DNA of 64,000 nt from Protea cynaroides (GCA_028583415.1 CM053276.1:12359774-12423773); one strand, 5' to 3'. Counted from the first letter of the stretch, positions 8,815-20,366 are shown. The notes: a model not told the origin generated them from the sequence alone. Translations and numbers: made by a program.

Positions 8815-11800
8815 ACAGGTATCGTACCTATAAATGACATACCCACCAGAGTACTCTTCGATTCGGGAGCTACTCATTCTTTTATATCTGTGTCATTTGG
8901 AAAGAAACTGAATCTACCCATCAAAACATTGGACTACACACTACTTGTACGGTCACCGATGGGGCTAGAAGTAGAGTTAGAGAAAGATTATGGGCCATGT
9001 CCAGTTCTCATTGGCAAGAAAACCTTAGATGCAACCTTGATCCAACTTGGGATGGCAGATTTTGACGTCATCTTGGGAATGGACTGGTTAGCTCGGCATT
9101 CCGTGAACCTACAATGCGCCGAAAAGAAGCTAACATTTAAAGACAAAGAAGGAGCAGAATTCAATTTTACGGGAACCAAACTTCCCTGTAAACGTAAGCT
9201 CATACTCTCAGCAGTAAAGGCTAAGAAGTGCCTTGGGAAGGGGGCAGTCGGGTATCTAGTATCAGTGGTCGACCTCACCAAGGAAGCACCACGGATGGAA
9301 GATATTGATGTCGTGCGGGACTACCCCGACGTATTTTCTGAGGAACTACCAGGATTACCACCCGACCGAGCCACAGAGTTTGTGATATATCTTATACCTG
9401 GAGCCGCACTAGTATCAAAAGCACCTTACCGAATGGTTTCTACGGAATTAAAGGAATTGAAAGTACAACTATAGGAACTGCTGGACAAGGGTTATATTCG
9501 ACCTAGTATATCACCATGGGGAGCGCCAGTATTGTTCGTAAAGAAGAAGGACGGTAGCGTTCGATTATGTATCGACTATCGAGAGTTGAATAAACTAACA
9601 ATTAAGAATCGATATCCATTACCTCGGATCGATGACTTGTTCGATTAGTTGCAGGGAGCAAAAGTATTTTCTAAGATCGATCTTCGTTCAGGCTACCATC
9701 AGTTGAAGATTAAAGATGGTGATATTCCTAAGACAGCTTTCAGGACCAGATATGGACATTATGAATTCTTGGTCATGTCTTTTGGACTAACAAATGCACC
9801 ACCAACCTTCATGGAACTTATGAACTGGGTTTTCCATGATATGTTGGATACGTCGATTATTGTATTTATTGACGAGGAAACACATATTAAGAACCTAAAC
9901 GCCGCCCTACAGCGTTTAAGGAAAGAGAAGTTATATGCCAAATTTACCAAATGTGAGTTTGGGCTAAGCGAAGTCGCCTTCCTAGGCCATGTAGTATCCG
10001 ATGAAGGAATCAAAGTGGATCCCAGCAAGATCGAGGCTATTGTTAAGTGGAAAGCACCAAAGAGCGTTGCAAAAATCAGAAGTTTTCTGGGTCTCGCTGG
10101 TTATTATCGGAGATTTGTGGAAGACTATTCCCGGATTGCCGTACCTCTCACTAGTTTGACTAAGAAAGATGAAAAGTTTGTGTGGACGGATAAATGTGAG
10201 AAGGGCTTCCAGACATAGAAAACCAGATTGATATCCGCTCCAATTTTGACTATTCCCGTTCTCGGACAGCCATTTACCTTGTACACTGTTGCGTCAGGAT
10301 TGGGATTAGGATGTGTGCTTATGCAAGGGGAACAAGTAATTGCTTATGACTCAAGACAATTGAAGACACATTAGAAAAATTATCCCACTCATGATTTGGA
10401 GTTAGCGGCAGTAGTACATGCTGTCAAGATATGGAGACATTACCTATACGGAGAAAAGTTTCAGATTAAATCGGACCATAAAAGCCTTACTTATCTATTT
10501 AATCAAAAGGAGTTGAAAATGAGACAAAGAAGATGGCTGGAACTATTGAAGGACTATGATTGTGATATCCAGTATCATCCGGGAAAAGCTAATGTAGTAG
10601 CAGATGCGTTGAGCAGAAAGGCAATGATAAAATCTCAAGGAGAGGTTAGCACAACTGCAGCAACGTGTATTACTGGAACGGTATTCAAACATGGCAATGA
10701 GCAGTATGTGATAGATACAACGGATGGATCAGCCAATCAAGGGTTTATTCATCGGTTCTCAAATATGTTCGTTGCATTGAAGATTATACCGGATATAATT
10801 GATGAAGTGAAGACAGCTATCAAAGCAGACCCTTACCTGAGAATGGTACAAGAAGACATCGAAAAAGGTAAGACTAATCTTGAGTTCACCTTGGACGAAG
10901 AAAAGGTATTAAAGTACAAAGGAAGGATATGTGTACCTGAAATAGAAAGTGTGGACATTAGACACCGACTGATGAAAGAAGCCCATACCACCATCTATTC
11001 GATACATCCTAGAAGTACAAAAATGTATCATGATCTAAAGAAACTATATTGGTGGAGAGGAATGAAAGCAGACGTAGCTAAGTTTGTGTCTCAATGCCTA
11101 AATTGTCAGAAAGTAAAGGCTGAACGACAAAGACCTGCAGGACTGTTACAGCCGTTACCAGAACCAGCATGGAAATGGGACTGCATCACCCTGTTGAACT
11201 TCGTCACAGGGTTACCATTGACTCCTCGAGTAGTTGACGCAGTTTGGGTGATTGTAGACCATCAGACTAAGACAGCTCGCTTTATATCGATACGACCTCA
11301 GTATACACTGGAAAGGTTAGCCAAGCTGTATGTGGATAATATTGTTCGATTACACGGTGTACCAGAGAGCATTGTGTCCGATAGAGATCCATGATTTACT
11401 TTCAAGTTTTGGGAAGGATTGCAAAAGGCTATGGGTACAACATTGAAGTTTAGTACCGCATTCCATCCACAGACAGATGGACAGTCAGAGCGTACAATTC
11501 AGATTCTAGAAGATATGCTACGAGCATGTGTAATTGATTTTAAAGGATCGTGGGATGAAAAGCTACCACTGATCGAGTTCGCTTATAACAATAGCTATCA
11601 GGCTACGATACAGATGTCACCCTATGAAGCACTGTATGGCAGAAAATGTCGAACTCCTTTATTTTGGAATGAAGTTGGGGAACGTAGTCTCTTTGGACCA
11701 GAATTTATTGAAGAGACTTGTCGAGTGATCGACATTATCAAGGAAAGAGTGAGAACATCCAAGAATCGTCAGAAGCAATATGCAGATACTTGACGCAGAG

Positions 11801-12270
11801 ATCTTGAGTTCGTTGTGGGTGATAAAATATTCTTGAAGGTATCGCCTATGCGAGGTCTGAAACGGTTCGGACAGAAAGGGAAACTAAGTCCAAGATATGT
11901 CGGGCCATATGAGATTCTAGCTAAGCGTGGGAAAGTGGCTTACCAGTTAGCACTACCACCATCTACGTCAAGTGTGCATGACGTATTTCATATTTTCTTA
12001 TTGAAGAAGTATGTCAAGGATCCAACGCACGTTCTGACAGTAGATCTACCGGATTTGAGTGATGATTTGACGTTTAAGGTAACACCAACTAAAATCACCA
12101 GTCGAAAGGTTCAACGACTACGCAACCGAGATATTATTTTGTTAAGGTCACTTGGAGAAGTAGAGACATGGAAGAAATTAAATGGGAAGAAGAAAATGCT
12201 ATGTGAAAGCAATACCCTCACTTATTTGATTCGGAAGGTACGTACAATTTCGAGGACGAAATTTTTATAA
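8815..12270 (+). pseudogene. Gypsy pol: protease, RT, RNase H, integrase, decayed
   Basis: Protease: LFDSGATHSFIS at about 8858. RT: WGAPVLFVKKKDGSVRLCID and FSKIDLRSGYHQL, then FIDE where family members have a two-Asp catalytic motif followed by about nine more residues; an in-frame deletion at about 9872 removed them. RNase H: TLYTVASGLGLG has Val where the first catalytic Asp is expected. Integrase: zinc region with C..C in CLNCQKVK. Core Asp in WDCI and VSDRDP and Glu in DGQSERTIQ remain. The C-terminus has LSPRYVGPYEIL and a chromodomain-like but scrambled tail ending RTKFL. Stops: TAG 9472, 9646, 10216 and 10372; TGA 11392 and 11791. Four of these are C-to-T changes of expected CAG or CGA codons. 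Confidence 0.95.
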
Positions 12271-12282
12271 GTAGGGGGGAGT
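12269..12282 (+). promoter_or_regulatory. Polypurine tract
   Basis: AAGTAGGGGGGAGT immediately precedes the 3' LTR start at 12283 and would prime plus-strand synthesis. Confidence 0.85.
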
Positions 12283-14549
12283 TGTAAGACCCGTATCAAA
12301 CTAACCCGGTCTTACCACCTTGAACCAAGTCTACCCATCGTGGTTGAGCAAAATGGACCAAGGGCGTGAAGGAGATCGTGATCCCATGTATTAACCGGAC
12401 CCAAAAACACTTAAATTAAGGGGAGGGTCGCATACCCAGCAAGGGAGGGTTGGACCCCCCAAGACAGAAAGTCAGACCCCCAGTTTTACAGGGGGGTCGG
12501 ACATTGTAGGAACCAGGGGTCGACGGGATCATCGACCCCCTCATCGACCCCCAGTTGCTGCCAGAAACAGAAATTAGGAAAGTTTCCTAATTTCGGTTGG
12601 ACTCTTTCCAAATCTCAATGGGACTTATTTTAGGAGTTTCTACTCTATAAATAGGACGTCCCTAAGCCTCTTTCACTCCTTTTACAATCCTAATTGAATT
12701 GAGAGAAAGAGAAGAGAAGGAAGAGAAGAAGAAGAGAAGCAAGGAAGAGAAGAAAGCAAAAAGAAGAAGAGTTGTGGAGAAGGAGTATTCTTCTCAGGTA
12801 TGGATACTAATTCCATGAGTTTCTATAGACCTTAGGTTAGATAATGAAGAGAGTATGATCTCGGAGAAACCCAAACCATCAACCCATGATTAGGTTTTCA
12901 TGGAAAACTATGGAGGAATTCATGAAAGCTATATAGGTGAATGATTCATGGTTTTAGACCATAGAATGTGTGTAGAATGGACTGTAGGAGCAAGCCATAG
13001 GACCCCAAACATGAAGAATGGACTGAAAGGAAGAAAGTCGACCAAAACCCACAGGGGGTCGCATGGGGGGTTGATGGCCAATCGACCCTACCAAACCCTG
13101 AGCATCGACCCCCAGTGTTCGGAAAGTCCAGAATAGGGGTGGTCGCACCCAGGGTCGATCATTACTCCGACCCTACCTCCGACCCCCAGTTAACAGTATG
13201 GTTTTTAAATTCAGAATTAATTCTAAGTAAATTCTATCGACTTTGTCGGTCTTCTACCAATATAATAACAATATAAAAGTGATTCTAAAGCTTGAAAGAT
13301 GATCTATTAACAAGCTAAGGTGAGGGAACAAGACCTAAATTAATTGGTTAATAACAAACTATTTTTATTTTCTTGAGTCCAATGCCATACTGATTCTATG
13401 CGTGTATGCTTGTATGTGCATTCAACATGTCATCCAATATTTCTATTATTTGTTCATGCATATTTACTTTATTGTTTATGACATGATGATGATGATGATG
13501 ATGATAGGAATAGGCATGTGAATGTTTGTGTTTGGCCAGTGTATATGGTGCGGGTAGGGATGGTATCAACCGGTACTTCGATGCCATTTTCATCGGGGTA
13601 TATTGTGCCATGAATCTACTCAAGTCATGTCCACTGACGTCGTCGTATCGCCATTGCCTTAGCAGAACTATTATGTCATAGAGTATCAGGGGAGGTGGTC
13701 TCGGTCCTTGTAGTCTCTGACTCTATCGGGGGGCCTTAGCTCTATCTCTATGGATGTTCTGAGGGATGCTGGGGTGAGGCCTTGGATACACTATTTGGCA
13801 TTAGGATTGGTTTGTTGTGAGCCCAGTTTACAACCCTAGCCAGCAGGGGTTTATTTGTTGGTATGGTATCAATCGATACAGCCATGATCGTTCTTCATGG
13901 GGTGTATATTGTGCCATTCTGGGTGCTTGTGGGGCGACGGTGCCGTTTTCATTGGACGTTTTCACACATTCGTGTATAGAGGTGCGGCGGCCACCTATCC
14001 TTTCTATAGCACATTGTAAACTTTAAACCAGACCAAAGATATGAATTGATTGCATGCATATGTATTGTTGCATTGTTTTGTTTGCTCACTGAGCCATGAT
14101 GTGTGCTCACCCCTCGACGTCGAATATTTTTAGTTGATGATGCAGGTATTACCGTCGAAGATTACATAAATTCTCCAGTGTATGGGAAGGTGGCGGCGAT
14201 GGAAGCTGAAGATGTAGTAGATGCACATGACTCCTCTTGCGAGTGCAACTCATGTGTATTCGATTAGATTTTTAGTTTTCTTTATTTGAATTTATTAAAG
14301 ACATGTATTTGATACTTATTTATGTCTTAGTTGATATAGAATAATTTACTATTTAAATATTAATATCACAGTAGATTCTCAGTTCATTTTACTATAAGAC
14401 TTCTGCTATTGTGTATTTATTCTGATTATGAATGCATATGTATGTGATTCAGATCAGCCAGATACTGCCTGTACGAGATCCTGGTTAAACCGTTGGTTTG
14501 CTAGCGGTTCATCACACCATTCTGAAGTGTGTGAAATTGGGATGTGACA
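12283..14549 (+). repeat. Gypsy 3' LTR
   Basis: 2267-bp partner of the 5' LTR with identical termini, TATA box (12646-12653) and both TCGACCC clusters. It differs from the 5' copy by scattered substitutions and short indels, for example the purine-rich repeat near 12720-12760 and the (ATG)n run near 13484-13505. It is followed at 14550 by the second CAAAC and the interrupted copia gene. Confidence 0.95.
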
Positions 14550-14554
14550 CAAAC
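14550..14554. other. Target-site duplication, right copy (CAAAC)
   Basis: Second copy of the 5-bp target duplication of the gypsy element; see 2800-2804. Confidence 0.95.
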
Positions 14555-16418
14555 CATACAAGATATTGATAAGGCAAAGAAGAAAAATATCTCAACAAAG
14601 TGATGATTTGATTGACTTGGATCTAGTCCCTTTAAAATCAGTTCCTGAACAAGTTAGAGATGTGGATCAGAATCATCAGCATGAGACATGTGATATTGAT
14701 ATTCCCACACAGGTTGAGACAGATCATGATTCTTATGAGCAGCTGCTAGTACCAGAATTTTCACCACATGTTCTAATCAGAAGGTCTACTAGAGATAGAT
14801 AGCCTTCCACACGGTATTCTACAAATGAATATGTATTATTAACTGATTGAGGAGAACCTGAGTGCTTTGAAGAAGCCATGGAAGATGAACACAAGGACAA
14901 GTGGGTTGAAACAATGCAAGATGAGATGAAGTCATTACATGGGAATCACACTTTTGACTTAGTAAAGTTACCTAAAGGCAAGAGAGCTTTGAAAAACAAG
15001 TGGGTGTATAGAGTGAAACATGAAGAACACACTCCACATCCAAGGTACAAAGCTAGATTGGTGGTCAAGGGATTCCATCAAAGGAAAGGCATTGACTTTG
15101 ATGAGATTTTCGCTCCAGTTGTAAAGATGTCATCCATTTGGGTGGTTCTTGGTTTAACAGCTAGTCTTGACTTAGAGGTCGAGCAAATGGATGTAAAAAT
15201 AGCTTTCTTTCATGGTGAATTGGAGGAAGAGATCTACATGGAACAGCTAGAGGGTTTTGAGGTAAAGGGAAAGAGGAGCATGTATGCAGATTGGAGAAAA
15301 GTTTTTATGGCTTGAAACAAGCACCGAGACAATGGTATAAGAAGTTTGACTCAATTATGGGGGAGCAAGGCTATAGAAAAACTACTTCTGACCATTGTGT
15401 TTTTGTCCAAAAATTCTCTAGTGATAATTTTGTTATCTTTTTGCTTTATGTAGATGACATGTTAATTGTTGGCAAGAATGCTTCAAGGATTGACAAGTTA
15501 AAGAAACAATTGAGCAAATCTTTCGCCATGAAAGACTTGGGAAAAGCAAAATAAATTCTTGGCATCAAAATCATTCGAGACAGGAATGCCAAGAAATTAT
15601 GGTTGTCTTAAGAGAAGTACATAGAAAAAGTACTTCAAAGATTTAAGATGGACAAAGCTAAAGTGGTTAGCTCTCCTTTTGCTACTCACTTTAGATTAAG
15701 TACCAAGCAGAGCCTGTCTACTAACGAAGAGAAGGAAATCATGGAAAGAGCTCCATATGCTTCAACAGTGGGAAGTTTGATGTACGCAATGGTTTACACA
15801 AGACCAGACATAGCACATGCAGTTAGCACCGTTAGTCGTTTCCTCTCAAATCCAGGAAGAGAGCATTAGAATGCAGCTAAGTGGATTATGAGGTATCTTC
15901 GGGGAACGTCTGATTTGAAATTATGTTTTGGAAGTGAGAAACCTTTATTGGTTGGCTACATAGATTCAGATATGGCTGGAGATGTTGATACTCGTAAGTC
16001 TACTTCGAGTTATTTGATAACTTTCTCAAGAGGAATTGTAGCTTGGCAATCAAGATTACATAAATGTGTTGCTCTTTCTACTACCAAGGCAGAGTACATT
16101 GCGGCAACGGAAGCTTGCAAAGAGTTGTTATGGATGAAGAAGTTTGTGCAGGAGCTTGGAATCAAGCAAGAAAATTATGTGTTATTCTGTGATAGTCAGA
16201 GTGCTATCCACCTTGGTAGGAATTCTACTTTTCACTCTATATCAAAACATATTGATGTGAGATATCATTGGATTAGAGATGTTTTGAATTCTAAGTTGCT
16301 AGAGATTGAGAAAATTCATACCGACCATAATGGATCAGATATGTTGACAAATACTTTACCAAGAGAAAAGCTTGAGGTTTGTCATTTGATCGCTGGTATG
16401 ATGGATTCCTCTACATAA
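14550..16418 (+). pseudogene. Copia pol, RT-RNase H half
   Basis: Continuation of the polyprotein interrupted at 2804. RT: KWVETMQDEMKSLHGNHTFDL, NKWVYRVK, then QMDVKIAFFHGELEEEIYM, YGLKQAPRQWYKKFD and the catalytic LLYVDDMLIVG (about 15445-15475). RNase H: VGYIDSDMAGDVDTRKSTSS (about 15955), ALSTTKAEYIAA, FCDSQSAIHL and SKHIDVRYHWIRD. It ends MMDSST with TAA at 16416-16418. Breaks include a frameshift near 14566-14605, a TAG near 14800, a TGA near 14850, a frameshift near 15280, a TAA at 15552-15554 and a TAG near 15867. The catalytic Asp pair is intact, but no continuous protein is possible. Confidence 0.95.
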
Positions 16419-16420
16419 TC

Positions 16421-16434
16421 AGGAGGGGGAGATT
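16421..16434 (+). promoter_or_regulatory. Copia polypurine tract
   Basis: AGGAGGGGGAGATT lies between the pol stop (16418) and the 3' LTR start TGTTGGG at 16435, the expected layout for a copia element. Confidence 0.85.
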
Positions 16435-17160
16435 TGTTGGGTTGGATTTCCCTCTTATGTAGAGGATGACCCATTACTTATAAGCCCATAAAGAGTAAGG
16501 GCCCTTAAGTAACTTTTCCAATTATAGTTGAATTAGGATTTTATCTCCTTAACCCTATTAGAATGAAACAAGGAGAGAAAGAGAGGTTAAGTGAGTTGCT
16601 GTCCGCTCAATACAGAGAAGAGAAGAAAGCTACGTGGTTTCAATCAAGGTGAGGATCGGAAGGTCATCCGTGGTCCGATTGAGATGAAATTTGGACAACA
16701 AATTTATAACTGAGAGTTCTTCATTCTGAATGATGCGATTGACGATTTGAGTCTTCTAAATCAGTTCGATAATCAACGTTTTCACCTATTCGGGTGAGAT
16801 CTCTTTCAATCTTCATCTTGGTATTTAGGTTGTTGATGGTGTATTCCTAGAACATGTTGTTCTAGATGTTTTTGATGATACATGCCAAGAATATTATGTT
16901 TTTGAGGAGTGATGTTATTGTAAGCCTCTAGTTCTAACTAGAGAAGACTCTTGTATTCCCATATTTTAGTGTTAGTGAAGAGATTTGAATGGACTACAGT
17001 CCCGTGGTTTTTACTCCTCACATTGGGGAGGTTTTCCACGTAAAATTTCTTGTGTTATGCGTGTTGATTTTATTGTGCTTGAAATATTGTTTTCTATTTG
17101 ATTGCTTCCTGTTAGGTTCACTCAAGAGAGGAAAGAATTTATCATTCTCTTTCCTATCAT
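16435..17160 (+). repeat. Copia 3' LTR (right end approximate)
   Basis: Starts TGTTGGGTTGG directly after the polypurine tract. It contains the usual Tork-type LTR 3' features, 'ttgtattcccatattttag' and the block 'ggaggttttccacgtaaa' near 17025. The right terminus cannot be fixed, because the left LTR is outside the window and no obvious ...CAACA end was seen. 17160 is an estimate from the last plausible CA before the sequence becomes non-repetitive AT-rich DNA. Confidence 0.7.
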
Positions 17161-17553
17161 GTACTGACTGACCGATTTGGTCCATATATAATACAATGTA
17201 TCGGATTCGATTTCATTTTTCCTTACCATTATCCTATCACGCGATTTTAATTTAGTTTGATACGATAATTCAATACAATTTCAATTTTTATATACGGTAG
17301 CAAAAGCGAACCCTTATGCCAACACCACACTAATGAATATGGGCATCAATCTCTTTCATTAATAAAAGGGCAGAGGACAGTGAGCCTTTTTCATAGAAAT
17401 ACGAAGTAAGATTTTTATTTTTTTCATTATAATATGATCAAATACAATTTTTAAGAACATGAGATCGAAAAAATACCATTACAAAAAAAAAAAAAAAAAT
17501 TGAAAAATACAAACATGAAAAGAAAACTTAATTTTGTATGAAGACACCTGTTT

Positions 17554-17852
17554 CTATTGACGTGGGTTATTTATTTCTATCGTCTCTAGATCCATCAGGA
17601 TTTTCACCACGTTGTTGAAAACTCGTTTTAATAAATCCGACCAATCCCTGGAAGACCTAATGGAAAACCAATAGTTAAAATTGATCAAAATCAAAGGAAG
17701 TCATAGATATAAGACTAGAATTTTTTTTTTTTTTTGGATTAAGAAGTGGAATACTTGAATCACTCTCAGTGTCTAGATTTACTAAAATGGTTACTCAAAG
17801 AGAATGTACTAAGAGAGTAAAAGAGGCCAAAAAAAAAACACAGAAATGGTTG

Positions 17853-17896
<44 letters not shown>

Positions 17897-18090
17897 CTAC
17901 CCGTTGCACGGATCGAAATGCCCACATTGCCTTTGGCTAGCTCAAGAGCTAATCTATACTGATGAAGCTATGGTTGCACCATCTAGAAGCACAAAATCAG
18001 AGAGGGATTGACATTATAGAAGATAGGAATTAATGACCATGTTCTCCCGTTCCATTAGGAAAACCAATTCATAGAGACAAAAATATGAAT
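17554..18090 (-). pseudogene. TIR-only gene pseudogene (3' part)
   Basis: This is a decayed paralogue of the gene at 37399-38053, with the same exon-intron structure. The exon 1 remnant (about 17901-18090) translates in pieces resembling the region after the catalytic Glu (ELVFLMER, SDFVLLDG, YRLALELAKGN). It has a one-base deletion near 17915 and a stop in the middle, and ends at donor ACGG|GTAGG. The exon 2 remnant (17554-17647) follows acceptor CTTCCAG and reads DWSDLLKRVFNNVV; it runs past the stop position of the intact copy. The 5' half of exon 1 with the NAD-binding region is absent. The intron is alignable to that of the intact gene but has gained a (CT/GA)20 microsatellite beside the donor. 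Confidence 0.85.
17854..17893. repeat. (GA)n microsatellite
   Basis: About 20 GA units lie in the intron of the TIR pseudogene, a few bases from its 5' splice site. The intact paralogue has only GAGGAGAGG-like sequence at this place, so the repeat expanded in this copy. Confidence 0.95.
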
Positions 18091-18233
18091 TGAATAATGT
18101 GGAGATGAATCTCATCATTAAATAGATTGGGAGAGAATATTTTAAAAAATAGGAGAGGTGGTTGACATTGTGTGTCAAATTGTGGGGTACTTGCCTTGAA
18201 GGTATTCTTCAAGGGAGGTGGGAGAAATTTTCC

Positions 18234-18235
<2 letters not shown>

Positions 18236-18301
<66 letters not shown>
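18236..18301. repeat. (ATT)n microsatellite
   Basis: About 21 perfect ATT/TTA units. The poly-leucine reading frame across it is an artefact. Confidence 0.95.
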
Positions 18302-18585
18302 ACCTCGCCTTTACTCTTGTCCACCCAAACCTCCGTAAAAAATATCCAAAATTACCAAACTATTAGGAAAACTAGGAAAAAATTGAAAGAAAGAAATCTA
18401 AAACAGAACCATTCAGAGGTGAAAGAGAATAACTGTACCTTAGTGCCATTAGGGCAGCAAGTTTGGCCCTGACAGTTCGAACCCAGTCTTAACCGGTCCT
18501 GAACCCTGACAGGGTTAAACCCGTCCTAAACCTTAACAGAGATGGTTGGGTTAGGGTTGACCCCTCGGGTTGAACACCGCCCGGC

Positions 18586-18706
<121 letters not shown>

Positions 18707-18937
18707 CCAAACCCTAATTCCTAAACAATATCACCAGACCCTAATTCCTAAACCTAATCGTAACCTCGCGACACCTCTATAGCTCTACTCTCTCAGTTCT
18801 CGACTTCTCATCGGCAGATCATCACAGAGTCACAGATGACAATCGTGAATCGACACCCTCTTCTGATCTTCTGTTTTAACCTTTACCTCTAATTTTCTTC
18901 TTGATTTCTCCCTCACCCTCACTCTTGTTCTGTGTAG

Positions 18938-19300
18938 GCTGTAATGGTTGAACTTCAAAAGGATTTGATAAGGGCCAAAAAAGGGAAGCCCCCTTTGAAA
19001 GACGTTGATGGAAAGACTAAGAAGAACAAGAGTCCTGAAGCGTAATGCATTAAACGAACATCCTTGGTGCTATTTTGTATATCTTCGTTGCTATTGAAGC
19101 CTTTCAAATTCAACATTTCACATGCAGGTTAGAAAGGAATATTGCTCACACAAATGCTAAGATTGAAAAAAAGGAGCGGGATATGAAGACCAAGGAGGAT
19201 CTGAAGACCGTGGCATTGGGCACGTCAAAGATAATTATCTTGATCCAAGTATATCAGTTGCATGGTGCAAGAAGCATGAAGTTCTCATTGAGAAGCGGAG
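18938..19300 (+). pseudogene. DNA topoisomerase I C-terminal gene fragment
   Basis: Two exons match the linker and start of the C-terminal domain of plant type IB topoisomerase I, the nuclear enzyme that relaxes supercoils. Exon 1 (18938-19041) begins after acceptor TCTGTGTAG and reads MVELQKDLIRAKKGKPPL and KKNKSPEA. The intron 19042-19127 has GTAATG and ACATGCAG borders. Exon 2 (19128 to about 19300) reads AHTNAKIEKKERDMKTKEDL and KTVALGTSKI; after one missing base near 19232 the other frame continues YLDPS and VAWCKKHEV. It stops just before the region with the active-site Tyr, and the upstream catalytic core is absent. Retained introns show a DNA-level copy, not a retrocopy. The 230 bp before exon 1 look like a promoter or UTR of unknown origin. 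Confidence 0.85.
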
Positions 19301-20366
19301 TATTTCATTCTGTGGTAATGTTGGTTCTTCGATTTTTACGGTGCAACTGACGACCAACGTTTGCTAATGTCCTCTTTCTATATGGACGGCGCAGCCCTTT
19401 GATGGTTCTAGGGGATGCACCGCACTACCCCGTTCTCTACATAGATGACCTGATCCTTGAGGTCCATTTTCGTAGTTCTGATTTCGATTCTGTGGCCCCC
19501 TCTCTGTTCCCTACCGACCTTTTTACTAACAACCAGCCCCTGGTTCTTCCTCGGTTGAGACTCCGATTCGACTGCCTATGGCCATCACCAACCCTCCTTC
19601 TTCATTCTTCTTTTCTCCGAAATCCAATCAGCACCCTACCACAACTCCCTGTTTCCTCCATTCAATCCCAAACTCAACCCCAAGCCTTATTCGATATACA
19701 ACCACACTCAGAAAGTGAATCTGATATGGAACCAGGTAAGCTAGCTATTACCGGAAATAATGGGTACATTGTCTCAAGGGAACACATAGGAGGAGAGAAA
19801 CTCATGAACCTCCAGTTCATCGCGTTGGAGGAATTCATCATTGTTGACCTGGAAGACAACCAAGTTGAGAACACCGACCAGATTAGCTAGAAGGATGTGC
19901 TTATTGGTTTGGGGCATAAGCCCATCAACGCCTTCAACAAGCAACCGTCGGAGATTAAAGTGCTTCACTGCAACCGCAAGATTTGATCCGACGCCTCTTG
20001 GATTCTCCTTTGGATTCCAGCATGGCCTCCTCCTCCGGAATATGTGCCGCAACATAGGACTGGCATATTTTTTGGAGCTTCCTTCAGCTGCAAGAATCCA
20101 CCTAATCTCCTTGCATGGTTCAACATGTGTCACAGCTCCATCGTCAGTGCCGGAGAAGATGGACGATCGCGAAAACTCTCTTTTTCTAAAACCATATCCT
20201 CTCTTGCGGCAGGAGGTTTCCAGCCAGAATCCAAAGGCTAGAGTTCAGTTGGTATGCATACCAATACATTGGTATATGTATCGACTAGGAGCAGATTCAA
20301 CTTTCTCTTTCACATTCAGATCTAGTGAACATTCAGAGGCACAAGTTTTTCCTTGATTTTAGAAAA
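19301..20366 (+). other. Unidentified region with overlapping open frames
   Basis: This is a GC-moderate, non-repetitive stretch after the topoisomerase fragment. It holds open frames at 19399-19890 and 19841-20356 (plus) and 19774-20133 (minus), none with a domain I recognise. In the frame near 19575 there is a Ser/Pro/Thr-rich segment starting MAITNPPSSFFFSPKSN that resembles a chloroplast transit peptide, soon ended by stops. This could be one or more captured gene pieces. A 16-bp perfect palindrome lies at 20249-20264 and belongs to a short repeat also seen near 57600-57720. Confidence 0.35.

Larger units (their letters stand above)
2805..14549 (+). mobile_element. Full-length Ty3/gypsy element, Tekay/Del-like
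   Basis: This is an 11.7-kb LTR retrotransposon with two LTRs of about 2.25 kb starting TGTAAGACCC and ending TGTGACA, an initiator-Met primer site, gag, protease-RT-RNase H-integrase, a decayed C-terminal chromodomain-like tail and a polypurine tract. It is flanked by the perfect duplication CAAAC. Domain order (integrase last) is gypsy type. The very long LTRs and integrase C-terminus point to the chromoviral Tekay/Del lineage; that placement is inference. An additional antisense gene fills the space between primer site and gag. The element is inactive: gag and pol hold many stops and frameshifts, and RT and RNase H have lost catalytic residues. The two LTRs differ by only a few percent by eye, so insertion is relatively recent. 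Confidence 0.95.

Noticed and set aside
18172..18366. Frame with a poly-leucine tract
   Set aside because: Translation of the (ATT)n repeat.
19674..20133. Minus-strand frames of 66 and 119 aa
   Set aside because: They overlap longer plus-strand frames, and neither strand gives a recognisable domain; left as one unidentified region.
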